Source: Hamadaea flava
GTDB taxonomy: Bacteria > Actinomycetota > Actinomycetes > Mycobacteriales > Micromonosporaceae
NCBI RefSeq assembly: GCF_024172085.1
Contig: NZ_JAMZDZ010000001.1
Span: 5,084,001-5,148,000, forward strand
Length of the DNA: 64,000 bases
Reading direction: 5' to 3'
In this document: positions 11,256-20,429 of the stretch, one piece after another
How the letters are laid out: each line of letters opens with the position of its first letter
Position numbering within the stretch: position 1 is the stretch's first letter
Notes under the pieces: generated by a model
What the model saw: only the letters and a program-made list of their open reading frames with translations
What the model was told of the DNA's origin: nothing
The model's database searches: none
Translations under genes and position numbers: made by a program

Positions 11256-12799
11256 TGGACAACCTCACTCTGCCGCACCTGAACTACGCGGCACTGGCGC
11301 CGATGCTGATCCTGTTCGGCGCGGCGTGCGTCGGGATCCTCGTCGACGCCTTCGTGCCCCGGAAGGGCCGGTACGGCGTACAGCTGGTCGTGGCGCTGGC
11401 CGGACTGGTCGGCGCGTTCATCGCGATCATCGCCCGGATCGGCAAGGTGACCGCCGACAACGCGGTCACCGCCGGGGGCGCGGTCGCGGTGGACAAGGCG
11501 GCGCTGTTCCTCCAGGGCGCGATCGTGGTGCTGGGCGCGGTGGCGCTGCTGCTCATCGGTGAGCGCGCGCTGGAGCGGGGCGGCCCGTTCGTCGCCCAGG
11601 CGGCGATCACCGTCGGCTCCGAGGCCGACCAGCAACAGGCCAAGACGGGGAGTGGGGCGACCGAGACGTTCCCGCTGGCGCTGTTCTCGCTGTCCGGGAT
11701 GATGCTCTTCGTCGCCTCGAACGACCTGCTGACGATGTTCATCGCGCTCGAGGTCTTCTCGCTGCCGCTCTACCTGCTCTGCGCGCTGGCCCGTCGCCGG
11801 CGGCTGATCTCGCAGGAAGCCGCGCTGAAGTACTTCCTGCTCGGGGCGTACGCGTCGGCGTTCTTCCTGTTCGGCCTGGCGCTCCTCTACGGGTTCTCGG
11901 GTGGGGTGGGCTTCGCCCAGATCCACGCGGCCGCCCAGGACAGCAAGAACCCCGTCGTCCTCCTGTACGCCGGCCTGGCGCTGCTCTCCATCGGTCTGCT
12001 CTTCAAGGCCGCTGCCGCGCCGTTCCACGTCTGGACGCCGGATGTCTACCAGGGCGCGCCGACGCCGATCACCGCTCTGATGGCGGCCTGCACCAAGGTG
12101 GCCGCCTTCGGTGGTCTGCTGCGGGTGCTCTACGTCGGCTTCGACCGCGTCGAGTGGCAGTACGCCCCGATCATCTCGGCGGTGGCGGCGCTCACCATGA
12201 TCGTCGGCGCCATCCTGGCGGTCACCCAGACCGACATCAAGCGGCTGCTGGCATACTCGGCGATCGCCAACGCCGGATATCTGCTGGTCGGCGTCATGGG
12301 CAGCAGCAAGGACGGGCTGTCGAGCGTCATGTTCTACCTGGTCGCGTACGGGTTCACGGTGATCGCGGCGTTCGCCGTGGTGACCCTGGTCCGCGACGCC
12401 GACGGTGAGGCGACGCACCTGTCCCGGTGGGCCGGGCTCGGCCGCCGCTCGCCGTTCTACGCCACGGTGTTCACCGTGATCCTGCTGTCCTTCGCCGGTA
12501 TCCCGTTGACCAGCGGTTTCACTGCGAAGTTCGCGGTCTTCTCGGCGGCCGGCGGCGGCGACTCGTCCTGGCTGATCATCGTCGGCGTGGTGAGCAGCAT
12601 GATCCTGGCCTTCCCGTACCTGCGGGTGGTGGTCATGATGTGGCTCTCCGAGCCGGGTGAGTCCACTCCGTCGGTGTCGATCCCGGGCGCCCTTACCGCG
12701 GCCGCGCTTGTCATCGGCGTCGTGATCACGATCGCGGTGGGCGTGGTGCCGCAGCCGCTCATCGAACTGACGACAAATGCGGCGAGCTTCGTCCGTTGA
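11255..12799 (+). CDS. nuoN: NADH-quinone oxidoreductase subunit N
   Basis: Third antiporter-like pumping subunit and last gene of the operon, 514 aa. Conserved segments include ALEVFSLPLYLLCALARR, FHVWTPDVYQGAPTPITALM and the KFAVFSAA region. The ATG overlaps the nuoM stop by one base. The last seven codons plus the stop lie in the first copy of a 29-bp tandem repeat that continues past the gene, so the C-terminal coding end has been copied into the 3' UTR. Confidence 0.95.
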   Translation: MDNLTLPHLNYAALAPMLILFGAACVGILVDAFVPRKGRYGVQLVVALAGLVGAFIAIIARIGKVTADNAVTAGGAVAVDKAALFLQGAIVVLGAVALLLIGERALERGGPFVAQAAITVGSEADQQQAKTGSGATETFPLALFSLSGMMLFVASNDLLTMFIALEVFSLPLYLLCALARRRRLISQEAALKYFLLGAYASAFFLFGLALLYGFSGGVGFAQIHAAAQDSKNPVVLLYAGLALLSIGLLFKAAAAPFHVWTPDVYQGAPTPITALMAACTKVAAFGGLLRVLYVGFDRVEWQYAPIISAVAALTMIVGAILAVTQTDIKRLLAYSAIANAGYLLVGVMGSSKDGLSSVMFYLVAYGFTVIAAFAVVTLVRDADGEATHLSRWAGLGRRSPFYATVFTVILLSFAGIPLTSGFTAKFAVFSAAGGGDSSWLIIVGVVSSMILAFPYLRVVVMMWLSEPGESTPSVSIPGALTAAALVIGVVITIAVGVVPQPLIELTTNAASFVR

Positions 12800-12859
12800 G
12801 TGATTCAGCGGCGAGCTTCGTCCGTTGAGTGATTCAGCGGCGAGCTTCGCCGTTAAACG
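12779..12859. repeat. 29-bp tandem repeat at the 3' end of nuoN
   Basis: Two identical 29-bp units occupy 12779-12807 and 12808-12836, followed by a third, partial and slightly diverged unit (12837 to about 12859) that has lost two bases and reads into TTAAACG. Each unit contains the nuoN codons for ASFVR and the TGA stop, so the gene end is duplicated downstream of the real stop. A recent slippage event is the simplest explanation. Confidence 0.9.
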
Positions 12860-12881
12860 TCCACTGAGTTACGCCTGCGCC

Positions 12882-12921
12882 CCGCCCCCTGGGATGATCT
12901 GTTGATCAGCCCCGGGGGCGG
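12882..12921 (+). terminator. Strong hairpin after nuoN
   Basis: Interrupted stem: ccgccccc pairs with gggggcgg, ggg with ccc, and TGATC with GATCA around a TGTT loop. That gives 16 pairs with two mismatches. There is no T-tract, which is usual for actinobacterial terminators. It lies just after the nuoN repeats and before the polyprenyl synthase, so it probably ends the nuo transcript, though read-through cannot be excluded. Confidence 0.65.
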
Positions 12922-12981
12922 ACGCGTACTGGCGGGGGCATGCTGGACGGGGGACGGCGATATGACAGGGTGGGGGACGTG

Positions 12982-13989
12982 GTGAACACGGCTGGTGGAC
13001 GAACGGGGCTCGGTCTCCCCGACTCCGAACTGGAGTCGGAGGTCACCGCCGCGCTGGTGCGGGTGGAGGATCGGATCGTCGAGTCGGTGGACAGCGCCGA
13101 CCCGTTCGTGGCGGAGGCGGCGCGGCATCTGCTCGACGCCGGGGGCAAGCGGTTCCGGCCGCTGCTGGTGATCCTGACCGGATACTTCGGCAAGCCCGAT
13201 CCGGATCGGATCGCCGACGCCGGGGCGGTCATGGAGCTGACGCACCTGGCGACGCTCTATCACGACGACGTGATGGACGAGGCGAAGCTGCGGCGCAGCG
13301 CGCCGAGCGCGAACGCCCGCTGGGGCAACTCGCTGGCCATCCTGGTCGGCGACTACCTTTTCGCGCAGGCCGCCGAACTCGCGGCCAATCTGGGCACCGA
13401 GGCGGTCAAGCTGCAGGCCCAGACCTTCGCCCGGCTCGTGCACGGCCAGATCGCGGAGACCATCGGCCCGCGCGACGCCGACCCGATCGGCCACCACCTG
13501 CGCGTACTGGCGGAGAAGACGGGCTCGTTGATCGCGACGTCGAGTCGGCTCGGCGCGATGGTGTCCGGGGTGGAGGAGCCGCTGCTTCGCGCGCTGAGCG
13601 AGTACGGCGAGACCATCGGGATCGCCTTCCAGCTCTCGGACGATCTGCTGGACATCGCCAGCGAGTCCACCCAGTCGGGCAAGACGCCGGGCACGGACCT
13701 CCGCGAGGGCGTGCCCACCCTGCCCGTCCTCTACGCGCTCGCAGACGATGACTCCTCGCCCGACGCTCAGCGTCTGCGCGAGATCCTCGCCCTTGGCCCG
13801 CTCACCGACGACGCGCTCCACGCGGAGGCGCTCGGCCTGCTGCGCGACTCGGCCGCACTCAAGCGCGCGCGGCAGACAGTCCACGGGTACGCCGACAGAG
13901 CGCGCGACGCCTTGACGGCGCTTCCGGATGTGCCCGCGCGAACCGCGCTGGCCGGGTTGTGCGACGTGGTGGCGGACCGCAGCAGTTGA
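12982..13989 (+). CDS. Long-chain polyprenyl diphosphate synthase
   Basis: Trans-isoprenyl diphosphate synthase that condenses isopentenyl diphosphate with allylic diphosphates. Both aspartate-rich motifs are present: DDVMD (about D95, inside HDDVMDEAKLRR) and DDLLD (about D220), with the GGKRFRPLL substrate motif upstream. About 335 aa. Its place directly behind nuo suggests it makes the menaquinone tail (heptaprenyl/nonaprenyl class); chain length is not readable. Start is uncertain: GTG 12982 has a GGGGG ribosome site at 12972-12976; GTG 12979 and ATG 12940 are in frame. It converges on the IclR gene with a 7-bp gap. Confidence 0.88.
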   Translation: MNTAGGRTGLGLPDSELESEVTAALVRVEDRIVESVDSADPFVAEAARHLLDAGGKRFRPLLVILTGYFGKPDPDRIADAGAVMELTHLATLYHDDVMDEAKLRRSAPSANARWGNSLAILVGDYLFAQAAELAANLGTEAVKLQAQTFARLVHGQIAETIGPRDADPIGHHLRVLAEKTGSLIATSSRLGAMVSGVEEPLLRALSEYGETIGIAFQLSDDLLDIASESTQSGKTPGTDLREGVPTLPVLYALADDDSSPDAQRLREILALGPLTDDALHAEALGLLRDSAALKRARQTVHGYADRARDALTALPDVPARTALAGLCDVVADRSS

Positions 13990-13996
13990 TCCGGGG

Positions 13997-14800
13997 TCAG
14001 AAGGTCATCGGGGCAGGCGCTTCCGTCTGGGCGAGCGCCTCCCGTAAGTGCAGCGCGGTCTGCTGCAGCCGGGTGCGTACCAGGGTGGCCTTCTTCTGGA
14101 GGTCGCCGGCCGGCGTGGCGCACGCGACCACGAATCGCTGGTTCTCGTCGCGGTGCGTCCGGATGAGGACCGAACCGCATGCCAAGTCGGGGCGGTATTG
14201 CGCGATCTCGACCTGCATGCCGAGTCGTTCGCCGCGCGCGAGGTCGGCTTCCAGCGTCTGCACCGACACCAGGGTGTTCCGGGTGAATCTGCGAAGTCCG
14301 GACAACTCCAGGTAACGGCGCCGTTGCACCGGGTTGAGCGTGTTGAGCAACGACTTGCCCAACGCGGTCGCGTGCGCCCCGTCGTCGAAGCCGGGCACCA
14401 GGTCTTCGACGTACGGCGAGCTGCGGCCTTCGGCCACCGCGGTGATGACGATGCGCTTGTCGACGAAACTGCCCAGGAAGTGGCTGTATCCCGATTCCCA
14501 GGCGGCCCGCCGGAGCACGTCGCCGACGGCGCTCGGGCCGCGGAAAGCATGCACCAGCTCGCGGAACCGGTCGGCGACCTCCAAGCCTGTCGTGTACGCC
14601 CCGTCGGCGAGCCGCGTCAGGTATCCCTCGTAGTGCAGCGTCCGGACCAGGTGGTACGCGCTGGTGGCGCTCATGTCGCAGCGGCTGGCGATCTGCTTGA
14701 CCGACAGGCCGGTCGGTTCACGCCCGACTGCTTCGAGGATTCGCAGCGCCCGGGAGACGCTCTGCACGAGATTGGGTGGCTCCGCCCGGGGCTCACGCAT
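13997..14800 (-). CDS. IclR-family transcriptional regulator
   Basis: 267 aa. The N-terminal winged helix (about residues 13-75) reads SVSRALRILEAVG and then GLSVKQIASRCDMSATSAYH, the classic IclR HTH. The remainder is the GAF-like effector domain, with GFDDGAHATALGKSLL and a late VACATPAGDLQ segment. IclR proteins usually control small catabolic operons or their own gene. The target cannot be inferred; the phoX gene lies directly upstream on the same strand, separated by a hairpin. Confidence 0.88.
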   Translation of the reverse strand: MREPRAEPPNLVQSVSRALRILEAVGREPTGLSVKQIASRCDMSATSAYHLVRTLHYEGYLTRLADGAYTTGLEVADRFRELVHAFRGPSAVGDVLRRAAWESGYSHFLGSFVDKRIVITAVAEGRSSPYVEDLVPGFDDGAHATALGKSLLNTLNPVQRRRYLELSGLRRFTRNTLVSVQTLEADLARGERLGMQVEIAQYRPDLACGSVLIRTHRDENQRFVVACATPAGDLQKKATLVRTRLQQTALHLREALAQTEAPAPMTF

Positions 14801-14863
14801 GGCCGCTCCTCAATCACAGTGGGTGACATCGGCTTCCGGTCTTCAAGAATAGGCGGAAACACG

Positions 14864-14907
14864 TGTGGCAGTCGACGCCCTCGACGAGAAGAGCGCCGAC
14901 TGCCACA
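14864..14907 (-). terminator. Hairpin downstream of phoX-like gene
   Basis: Perfect 11-bp inverted repeat, TGTGGCAGTCG at 14864-14874 and its complement at 14897-14907, with a 22-nt loop. It sits 23 bp past the stop of the minus-strand phoX-like gene and before the IclR start, consistent with termination of phoX. No T-run follows. Confidence 0.55.
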
Positions 14908-14929
14908 GTGGTATGTCGGGAAAGGACGG

Positions 14930-17023
14930 TTAGCGGCCGATCGACCGGCCGTCCGGGTGCCACACGACCGCGATGCCGGGCTTGGCGTGGTCGCCGTCGG
15001 GCCACACCGAAGCGGGGCTGTCCCAACTCGCGCCGCTGAACTCACCCGGGTGCTGGACGGCGACGAACAGTGACTCACCGTCACCAGTCAACGCCGGACC
15101 GCATGTTTCCGCGCCCTTGGGAACGGTGAGGAACTGCTTGAGATGTCCGGCCTCCGGACCCGACAGCGGCACCGCGAAGAGACCGTCGTTGGTGCCGAAG
15201 GCGTTGCCGTCGGTGGAGATCCACAGGTTGCCCGAGCGGTCGAACATGACGTTGTCGGGGCAGGAGATCCGGGAGACCTTGGTCTTGTCGTACCCGGCGA
15301 AGTAGGTCGCCGGGTCCGCCGGGTCGCCGCAGACGATCGGGATCGACCAGGTGAAGGACGTCCCGGCGTGGTCGCCCCGATCCTCGACCAACTCCAGGAT
15401 GTGCCCGTGCTTGTTGGCGTTGCGCGGATTCACCTCGTCCGCGGCCGCCTTGCCCGCGGTGCCGCGCTGGGTGTTGTTGGTCAGCGCGACGTAGATGTGG
15501 CCGGTGACCGGGTTCGCCTCGACGTCCTCCGGGCGGTCCATCTTCGTCGGGCCGATCTTGTCGGCGGCCAGGCGGGTGTGCACCAGGACCTGCTCGACGG
15601 TCATCCCCTCGACCATCGACCGGTTGTCCTTGACCAGCGGCAGCCAGACCCCCGAGCCGTCGAACGCGCCGTCGCCGGGGAGCTTGCCGGAGCCGTCGAT
15701 CTCGGCCGCACTGGTGTAGGAGAACTTCGCGACGTACAGGTCGCCCGACTCCAGCAGGGTCAGGTTGTGCCGGTTGTCGCCCGGCCGGTATCGCTTGTGC
15801 GTGACGAACTTGTAGAGGTAGTCGAAGCGCTCGTCGTCACCCATGTAGACGGCCACCCGGCCGTCCGGGGCGATCACGATGTTCGCCGCCTCGTGCTTGA
15901 ACCGGCCCAGCGCGGTGTGCTTGCGCGGGGTCGAGTCCGGGTCGAACGGGTCGACCTCGACGATCCAGCCGAACCGGTTGGCCTCGTTGGGGGTCGCCGT
16001 GAGGTCGAAGCGCGGGTCGGCCTTGTCCCACTGCCGGGAACCGGACGGGTAGCGGGTCGCCGTGCTGATGCCGTACCGGTCCAGGCTGGCCTTGGCCTCC
16101 TGGGGCGCGCCGTCGGCGCCGACGAAGTACTGGTTGAAGTTCTCCTCGCCGGACAGCACCGTGCCCCACGGGGTCACGCCGCCGGAGCAGTTGTTGAGCG
16201 TGCCGATGACGGTCCGGCCCGCCGGGTCCGCCGCCGTACGCACCGAAGCCGTGCCCGCGACCGGGCCGGTCAGCCGGAACTTCGTCGACAGGGCGCTGAT
16301 CCGCCTGTTGTACGCGCGCCGACCGTGCGCCACAGGGCGCCACTGGCCGGTGCCGCGTACGCGCTCGATCTCCACTACGGACATGCCGTGCGCGGCGATC
16401 GCCGTCTTCTGCTGCTCGACCGTGAGATTCGCCAGCCCGGTGAACCCGGGGAACATCAGCTCCTCGTTGGTGTACTCGTGGTTGCACACGAGCAGCGCGT
16501 GGCGGTCGGAGTGGTCCAGCGGCAGGATCGCCACGAAGTCGTTGTTGTAGCCGAACTGCTTTTCCTGCGCGGCCGGCGACTGGTTGTACGCGTCGAAGGC
16601 GGGCGCGCCGGGCACGACCGCGTCGCCCCAGCGGATCACGACGCTCTGGGCGTACCCGGCGGCTACGGTCAGCGCGTCAGCCGTGTTCGGCTCGACGGCC
16701 CCGAAGGTCAGCGGCTGCGGGCCCCGGCCCGGCCGCCAGCTGTTCGCCGCGTTCTCGGCCGCACCGTGAGCCGCCTCGGCGGCCTCGGACGATCCGGCGA
16801 CACCGGCGCCGGCCAGACCCAGCACGATCGCTCCGGCCCCCGCCGCCTGCAGTACGCCCCGGCGCGAGACCTCGGACCGAGCCATGTCCCCGAAGTATTC
16901 GTTGCCGGACTCGTTCGGCGCCGGATGGTCGCAGGCGTTGCCACAGCGATAGAGGCACGTCATGGCCGAGCGGCTGCCGCCACTGTGGCCGCTGCTAAGC
17001 AGTGGGAGTGGTTTCCGTGTCAT
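14930..17023 (-). CDS. PhoX-like (DUF839) secreted phosphatase
   Basis: About 697 aa from ATG 17023. The N-terminus has a long polar lead with TCLYRCGNACDHP, then a Tat-type signal VSRRGVLQAAGAGAIVLGLA (RR at about residues 54-55). The body is the PhoX/DUF839 beta-propeller found in Ca/Fe-dependent alkaline phosphatases: LVCNHEYTNEELMFPGF, LNNCSGGVTPWGTVLSGEE, and MDRPEDVEANPVTGHIYVAL. Predicted to release phosphate from esters outside the cell. The chosen start overlaps the end of the rarD-like gene upstream by 29 bp. The in-frame ATG at the MTCLY position would remove the overlap but also part of the conserved lead. Confidence 0.85.
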   Translation of the reverse strand: MTRKPLPLLSSGHSGGSRSAMTCLYRCGNACDHPAPNESGNEYFGDMARSEVSRRGVLQAAGAGAIVLGLAGAGVAGSSEAAEAAHGAAENAANSWRPGRGPQPLTFGAVEPNTADALTVAAGYAQSVVIRWGDAVVPGAPAFDAYNQSPAAQEKQFGYNNDFVAILPLDHSDRHALLVCNHEYTNEELMFPGFTGLANLTVEQQKTAIAAHGMSVVEIERVRGTGQWRPVAHGRRAYNRRISALSTKFRLTGPVAGTASVRTAADPAGRTVIGTLNNCSGGVTPWGTVLSGEENFNQYFVGADGAPQEAKASLDRYGISTATRYPSGSRQWDKADPRFDLTATPNEANRFGWIVEVDPFDPDSTPRKHTALGRFKHEAANIVIAPDGRVAVYMGDDERFDYLYKFVTHKRYRPGDNRHNLTLLESGDLYVAKFSYTSAAEIDGSGKLPGDGAFDGSGVWLPLVKDNRSMVEGMTVEQVLVHTRLAADKIGPTKMDRPEDVEANPVTGHIYVALTNNTQRGTAGKAAADEVNPRNANKHGHILELVEDRGDHAGTSFTWSIPIVCGDPADPATYFAGYDKTKVSRISCPDNVMFDRSGNLWISTDGNAFGTNDGLFAVPLSGPEAGHLKQFLTVPKGAETCGPALTGDGESLFVAVQHPGEFSGASWDSPASVWPDGDHAKPGIAVVWHPDGRSIGR

Positions 17024-17954
17024 GAGGCCGGACGGTAAGTGCGGCAGATGATCCACCGTCTTCCACCACGTGAACGGCGATTGAACGCTGCCTGGTCAGG
17101 TGGACGAAGCCGTCCGCGCTGAAGATGCCCAGAGCCAGCCAGACCAGTGCGAAACCGATCCACCGGGCGGTCGGCATCGGCTCGTGGAACCAGAAGACGC
17201 CGAGCCCGAATTGGATGATCGGCCCGATGTACTGGAGCATGCCGATGCCGTACAACGGGATCCGGTTGGCCGCGCCCGCGAACATCATGAGCGGTACCAC
17301 GGTCGCGATCCCCGAGAAGACCAGCAGGAAGGTGTGCGTCGCCCCCGCCGACCCGAACGAGCTGTGGCGCAGCGTCATCAGGTAGATCATGGCGGGCAGC
17401 GCCAGCACCGCCGACTCCAGCAGCAGGCCGTCCGCCGGAGGCAGCCCGACCCGCTTCTTGACCAGCCCGTACAGGCCGAACGAACAGGCCAGGGTCAAGG
17501 CGATCCAGGGCAGCCGCCCGTAGTCGACGGCGAGGACGACCACGGAGACGACGCCGACCGCGACCGCGAACCACTGACCCCGGCGCAGGCGCTCATGAAG
17601 CACCACGACGCCGAGCATGATGACCACCAACGGCGTGATGAAGTACCCCAGCGCGGTCTCCACGACTCGGGAGCTGTTCACCCCGTAGATGTAGGTGCCC
17701 CAGTTGACGGCGATGAGCACGGCGGCCAGTGCCATCGCGGCCAGCCGCTTCGGTTGCCTCCGCAGCCCTGCTACCGCGCGCCAACGACGAAGCGCCGTGA
17801 CGATGATCGCCACGGTCGTCAACGACCACACCACCCGGTGCGCGAGGATCTCTGCCGCCCCGGCCGCCTGTAGGTGCTTGAAATAGAGGGGGAAGAACCC
17901 CCACATCACGTACGCCCCGATGCCCAGGAGGTAGCCGCGCCGGACTTCGTTCAC
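16995..17954 (-). CDS. rarD: RarD/EamA-type membrane transporter
   Basis: 319-aa polytopic membrane protein of the drug/metabolite transporter superfamily. The start MNEVRRGYLLGIGAYVMWGF and the following FPLYFKHLQAAGAAEILAHR stretch are the RarD signature (chloramphenicol-sensitive protein RarD). About ten helices. Substrate unknown; EamA proteins export or import small metabolites. Its last 29 bases overlap the start chosen for the phoX-like gene, suggesting cotranscription. Confidence 0.85.
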   Translation of the reverse strand: MNEVRRGYLLGIGAYVMWGFFPLYFKHLQAAGAAEILAHRVVWSLTTVAIIVTALRRWRAVAGLRRQPKRLAAMALAAVLIAVNWGTYIYGVNSSRVVETALGYFITPLVVIMLGVVVLHERLRRGQWFAVAVGVVSVVVLAVDYGRLPWIALTLACSFGLYGLVKKRVGLPPADGLLLESAVLALPAMIYLMTLRHSSFGSAGATHTFLLVFSGIATVVPLMMFAGAANRIPLYGIGMLQYIGPIIQFGLGVFWFHEPMPTARWIGFALVWLALGIFSADGFVHLTRQRSIAVHVVEDGGSSAALTVRPHDTETTPTA

Positions 17955-18040
17955 CGGCCAACCCTATGCCCGGCGGGGCGTACGTGATGATCACCGTGGT
18001 CTCCGTCACCGGGGACTGCGGTGGGCGTACACGTTGATTA

Positions 18041-18415
18041 TCAGTCTTTGTCGGGGATCGCGAGGTTGATCGCCCAGCTGATGACCCCGACGATCAGGGC
18101 ACCGAGAATCGCGGACAGTACGCCCTCGACCTTGAACGGCAGCCCGAGCTGGTCCGCGATCCAGCCGGTCAGCAGGAACAGCAGACCGTTGACCACGAGC
18201 GCGATCAGGCCGAGGGTGAAGACGTAGAACGCGCAGCCGACGGTCTTGATGATCGGCCGCAGGATCGCGTTGACGACGCCGAAGATCGCGGCGACCGCGA
18301 CCAGCGTGCCGATCTGGCCGATCACGGAGTCGGTGTCGAGGTAGATGCCGCTGATGAGGAGCGTCGCGATCCATAACGCGACCGCGTTCACCGCCAACCG
18401 GAGGAGGATGCCCAT
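18041..18415 (-). CDS. Phage-holin-family (PF04020-like) small membrane protein
   Basis: 124 aa with four hydrophobic segments (about residues 5-25, 33-52, 60-85 and 95-117). The pattern VVNAILRPIIKTVGCAFYVFTLGLIALVVNGLLFLL matches the 'phage holin family/4 TMS' group common in bacterial chromosomes. Despite the family name there is no lysin or other phage gene nearby, so a housekeeping membrane role is more likely than lysis. Function unknown. Confidence 0.8.
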   Translation of the reverse strand: MGILLRLAVNAVALWIATLLISGIYLDTDSVIGQIGTLVAVAAIFGVVNAILRPIIKTVGCAFYVFTLGLIALVVNGLLFLLTGWIADQLGLPFKVEGVLSAILGALIVGVISWAINLAIPDKD

Positions 18416-18474
18416 CCGCGCATCGTGCCATAAGCCCGCACACCCGGCGATACCCCAGTTCGCCGCGAATCCCG

Positions 18475-20292
18475 TTACGCCAGAAGCTGTTGCTCCATGG
18501 GCGCGGTGCCGAGCGACGCCCAGCGGACCGAGCGGCGATGCACCACACCGATCAGGCCCGGCACCGGGCGGCTGAGCGCCTCCCGCTGGTTGTCGCTGAG
18601 ACCGAGGACGGAGACCGCCAGCGCGGCGGCCTCAGCCGTGGTGGGCTGGAGCAACGCGATGTCGGCATGCCCGAGGGCATCGATGTCCACTGGGGACAGA
18701 TCCTCGCGGACCACCAGCGTCGTCTGCCACGGGTGACCGGCGGACCGGTCCGCCCCGACCGGGCCGACGTCGACCACCATCATCAGCGGCCGCAACTGAG
18801 TCGCGGGCGGGACCGCGAGCGGCTGCCCGGGCGCCACGATGGCCAAGGAGTCGTTGGGGCCGCCCAGGTTGCGGAAGAACCGCTCCCAGGCCGGCGGACG
18901 GGCCGTCTGCACGACCACGCGGGCGCCGAGGGCCAGCGCGCGCAGCGTCAGCAGCTGAGCCGACTGGGTGCCGCCCACGAGCATCGCCCGCGTCGCCTGC
19001 GGCCGGAAGATCCGGATCGACACCGGTTCGCGACGGCGGTTCGGGCCGATCATCAGACCGGCGGAGCCGATGGGCGTACGCATCATCGTCAGGGGCGCGG
19101 CCGGCCGGGAGATGCCGTGCTCCACCTCGGTCGGCATGTCGGCCGGGGCCGAGCCGCCCAGCGGCAGCGAGTCGCAGAAGCCTTCGAGGTGCTCGCCGTC
19201 GAGGCGGTGAGCGGCGGCGCGGTCCGCGCCGAGGACGCGATGCAGCGCCGTGTCGGCCTGCGTCAGGCTCGTCTGGTCCGCGGCGGTCAGCCGGACCACC
19301 AGGTCGGTACGCATCTCGGCGGCCTCGCCGGTCGTCCACGGGCCGGCGGTGAGGCTGACCGTCACCGCTCGGGCCGGGATCGCCATCAGCCGTGTCACGA
19401 GGTCCCGAGCGGCCTCGGTCCGCAGATCGGGCCAGCGGCGTACGCGATAGGAGGCGTGCAGCAGACCGCCCGCGGTGACGCCGGACCACGCTTCGCGAAC
19501 CGGGTTGGCCCCGTCGTGCGCGGCCAGTTCCAACACCGTCCGCAGCGCCGCGTCGTCGTCGAGCACCCGGCTCGGGATCGTGTCCAGCTTGCGACGGACC
19601 TTCCGGATCACGCCGCTCAGCGCGCGGCGCAGGTCGGTCTCCTCCCAGCCCTCAGCGGCCGGCACGTGCACCGCGATGAGCATGCGTTCCGAGGCGGGCA
19701 ACCGTCCCTCGGTGAGCTGCCGGTACGCCTGAGCCGGGGCGCCCGGCCCGCCGACCGGGACGGAGCTGTAGACCAGCTGGACCCGGAACCGGGGCGTGTT
19801 CGGCGCGGGCGGCGGCAGGAGGCCGGCCGGCGAGGGCACCGAGAGCAGACCGCTCGGCAGCAGGCTGTCGTCGCCGATCTCCAGGACGGCGGTCAGCCCT
19901 TCCTCGTGGGCGATCACCGCTCCCGGCTCACCGTCGAGCTCCATCCTGTCGACGGAGACGCCGGGCCGGACGAACTGGAGCAGGGCGGCGCCGTCGGAGC
20001 CGGGCGCCAGGCTCCGGCGGTGCGTCCGGTAGCTCAGCCAGATCCGCATCCACTGGAACAGCCAGCGGCCCCGTAGCCGCGCCCAGGCCAGCACGATGAG
20101 GGCGGCGGCGACCACGGCCAAGCCGATGGTGGGCGCCATCCCCCAGAGCAGGCCGACGAGCAGCAGTGCCACCGCCAGCTCGGTGGCCACGATTTGGCCA
20201 CTGTGGACACGGTTGGGGTTGCTGCGCCGTCGCGCGCCCCCGGTAACCGTCGGCTGAAGGGACGTTGGTGAATGCACAACGCCGACCGTCAT
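18475..20292 (-). CDS. eccE: Type VII secretion protein EccE
   Basis: 605 aa from ATG 20292, which has a GGGGAGG ribosome site eight bases upstream; an in-frame ATG at 20358 lacks this. Two adjacent N-terminal transmembrane helices (IVATELAVALLLVGLLWGMA, then TIGLAVVAAALIVLAWARL) are followed by a large soluble domain, the EccE architecture. EccE is a peripheral component of the ESX inner-membrane complex and contacts EccB/EccC/EccD. It is divergent from eccB with a 137-bp shared upstream region, so the two may be coregulated. Confidence 0.85.
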   Translation of the reverse strand: MTVGVVHSPTSLQPTVTGGARRRSNPNRVHSGQIVATELAVALLLVGLLWGMAPTIGLAVVAAALIVLAWARLRGRWLFQWMRIWLSYRTHRRSLAPGSDGAALLQFVRPGVSVDRMELDGEPGAVIAHEEGLTAVLEIGDDSLLPSGLLSVPSPAGLLPPPAPNTPRFRVQLVYSSVPVGGPGAPAQAYRQLTEGRLPASERMLIAVHVPAAEGWEETDLRRALSGVIRKVRRKLDTIPSRVLDDDAALRTVLELAAHDGANPVREAWSGVTAGGLLHASYRVRRWPDLRTEAARDLVTRLMAIPARAVTVSLTAGPWTTGEAAEMRTDLVVRLTAADQTSLTQADTALHRVLGADRAAAHRLDGEHLEGFCDSLPLGGSAPADMPTEVEHGISRPAAPLTMMRTPIGSAGLMIGPNRRREPVSIRIFRPQATRAMLVGGTQSAQLLTLRALALGARVVVQTARPPAWERFFRNLGGPNDSLAIVAPGQPLAVPPATQLRPLMMVVDVGPVGADRSAGHPWQTTLVVREDLSPVDIDALGHADIALLQPTTAEAAALAVSVLGLSDNQREALSRPVPGLIGVVHRRSVRWASLGTAPMEQQLLA

Positions 20293-20429
20293 CCGGTTCG
20301 CCTCCCCCTGGTCCGCCCGCCCCGGCACACCGGTGAGCGGGTGATCCCGCCGACGCATCGAGGTGGGTCGGCGGCACGTTCCTCCGGCCGCCTATCCTAG
20401 GCGGGTCTTGCGTCACTTGGGGAGGGACG

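Noticed and set aside
18041-18415. Prophage remnant (holin family name)
   Set aside because: No lysin, integrase or structural phage gene around; the family occurs widely as ordinary membrane proteins.
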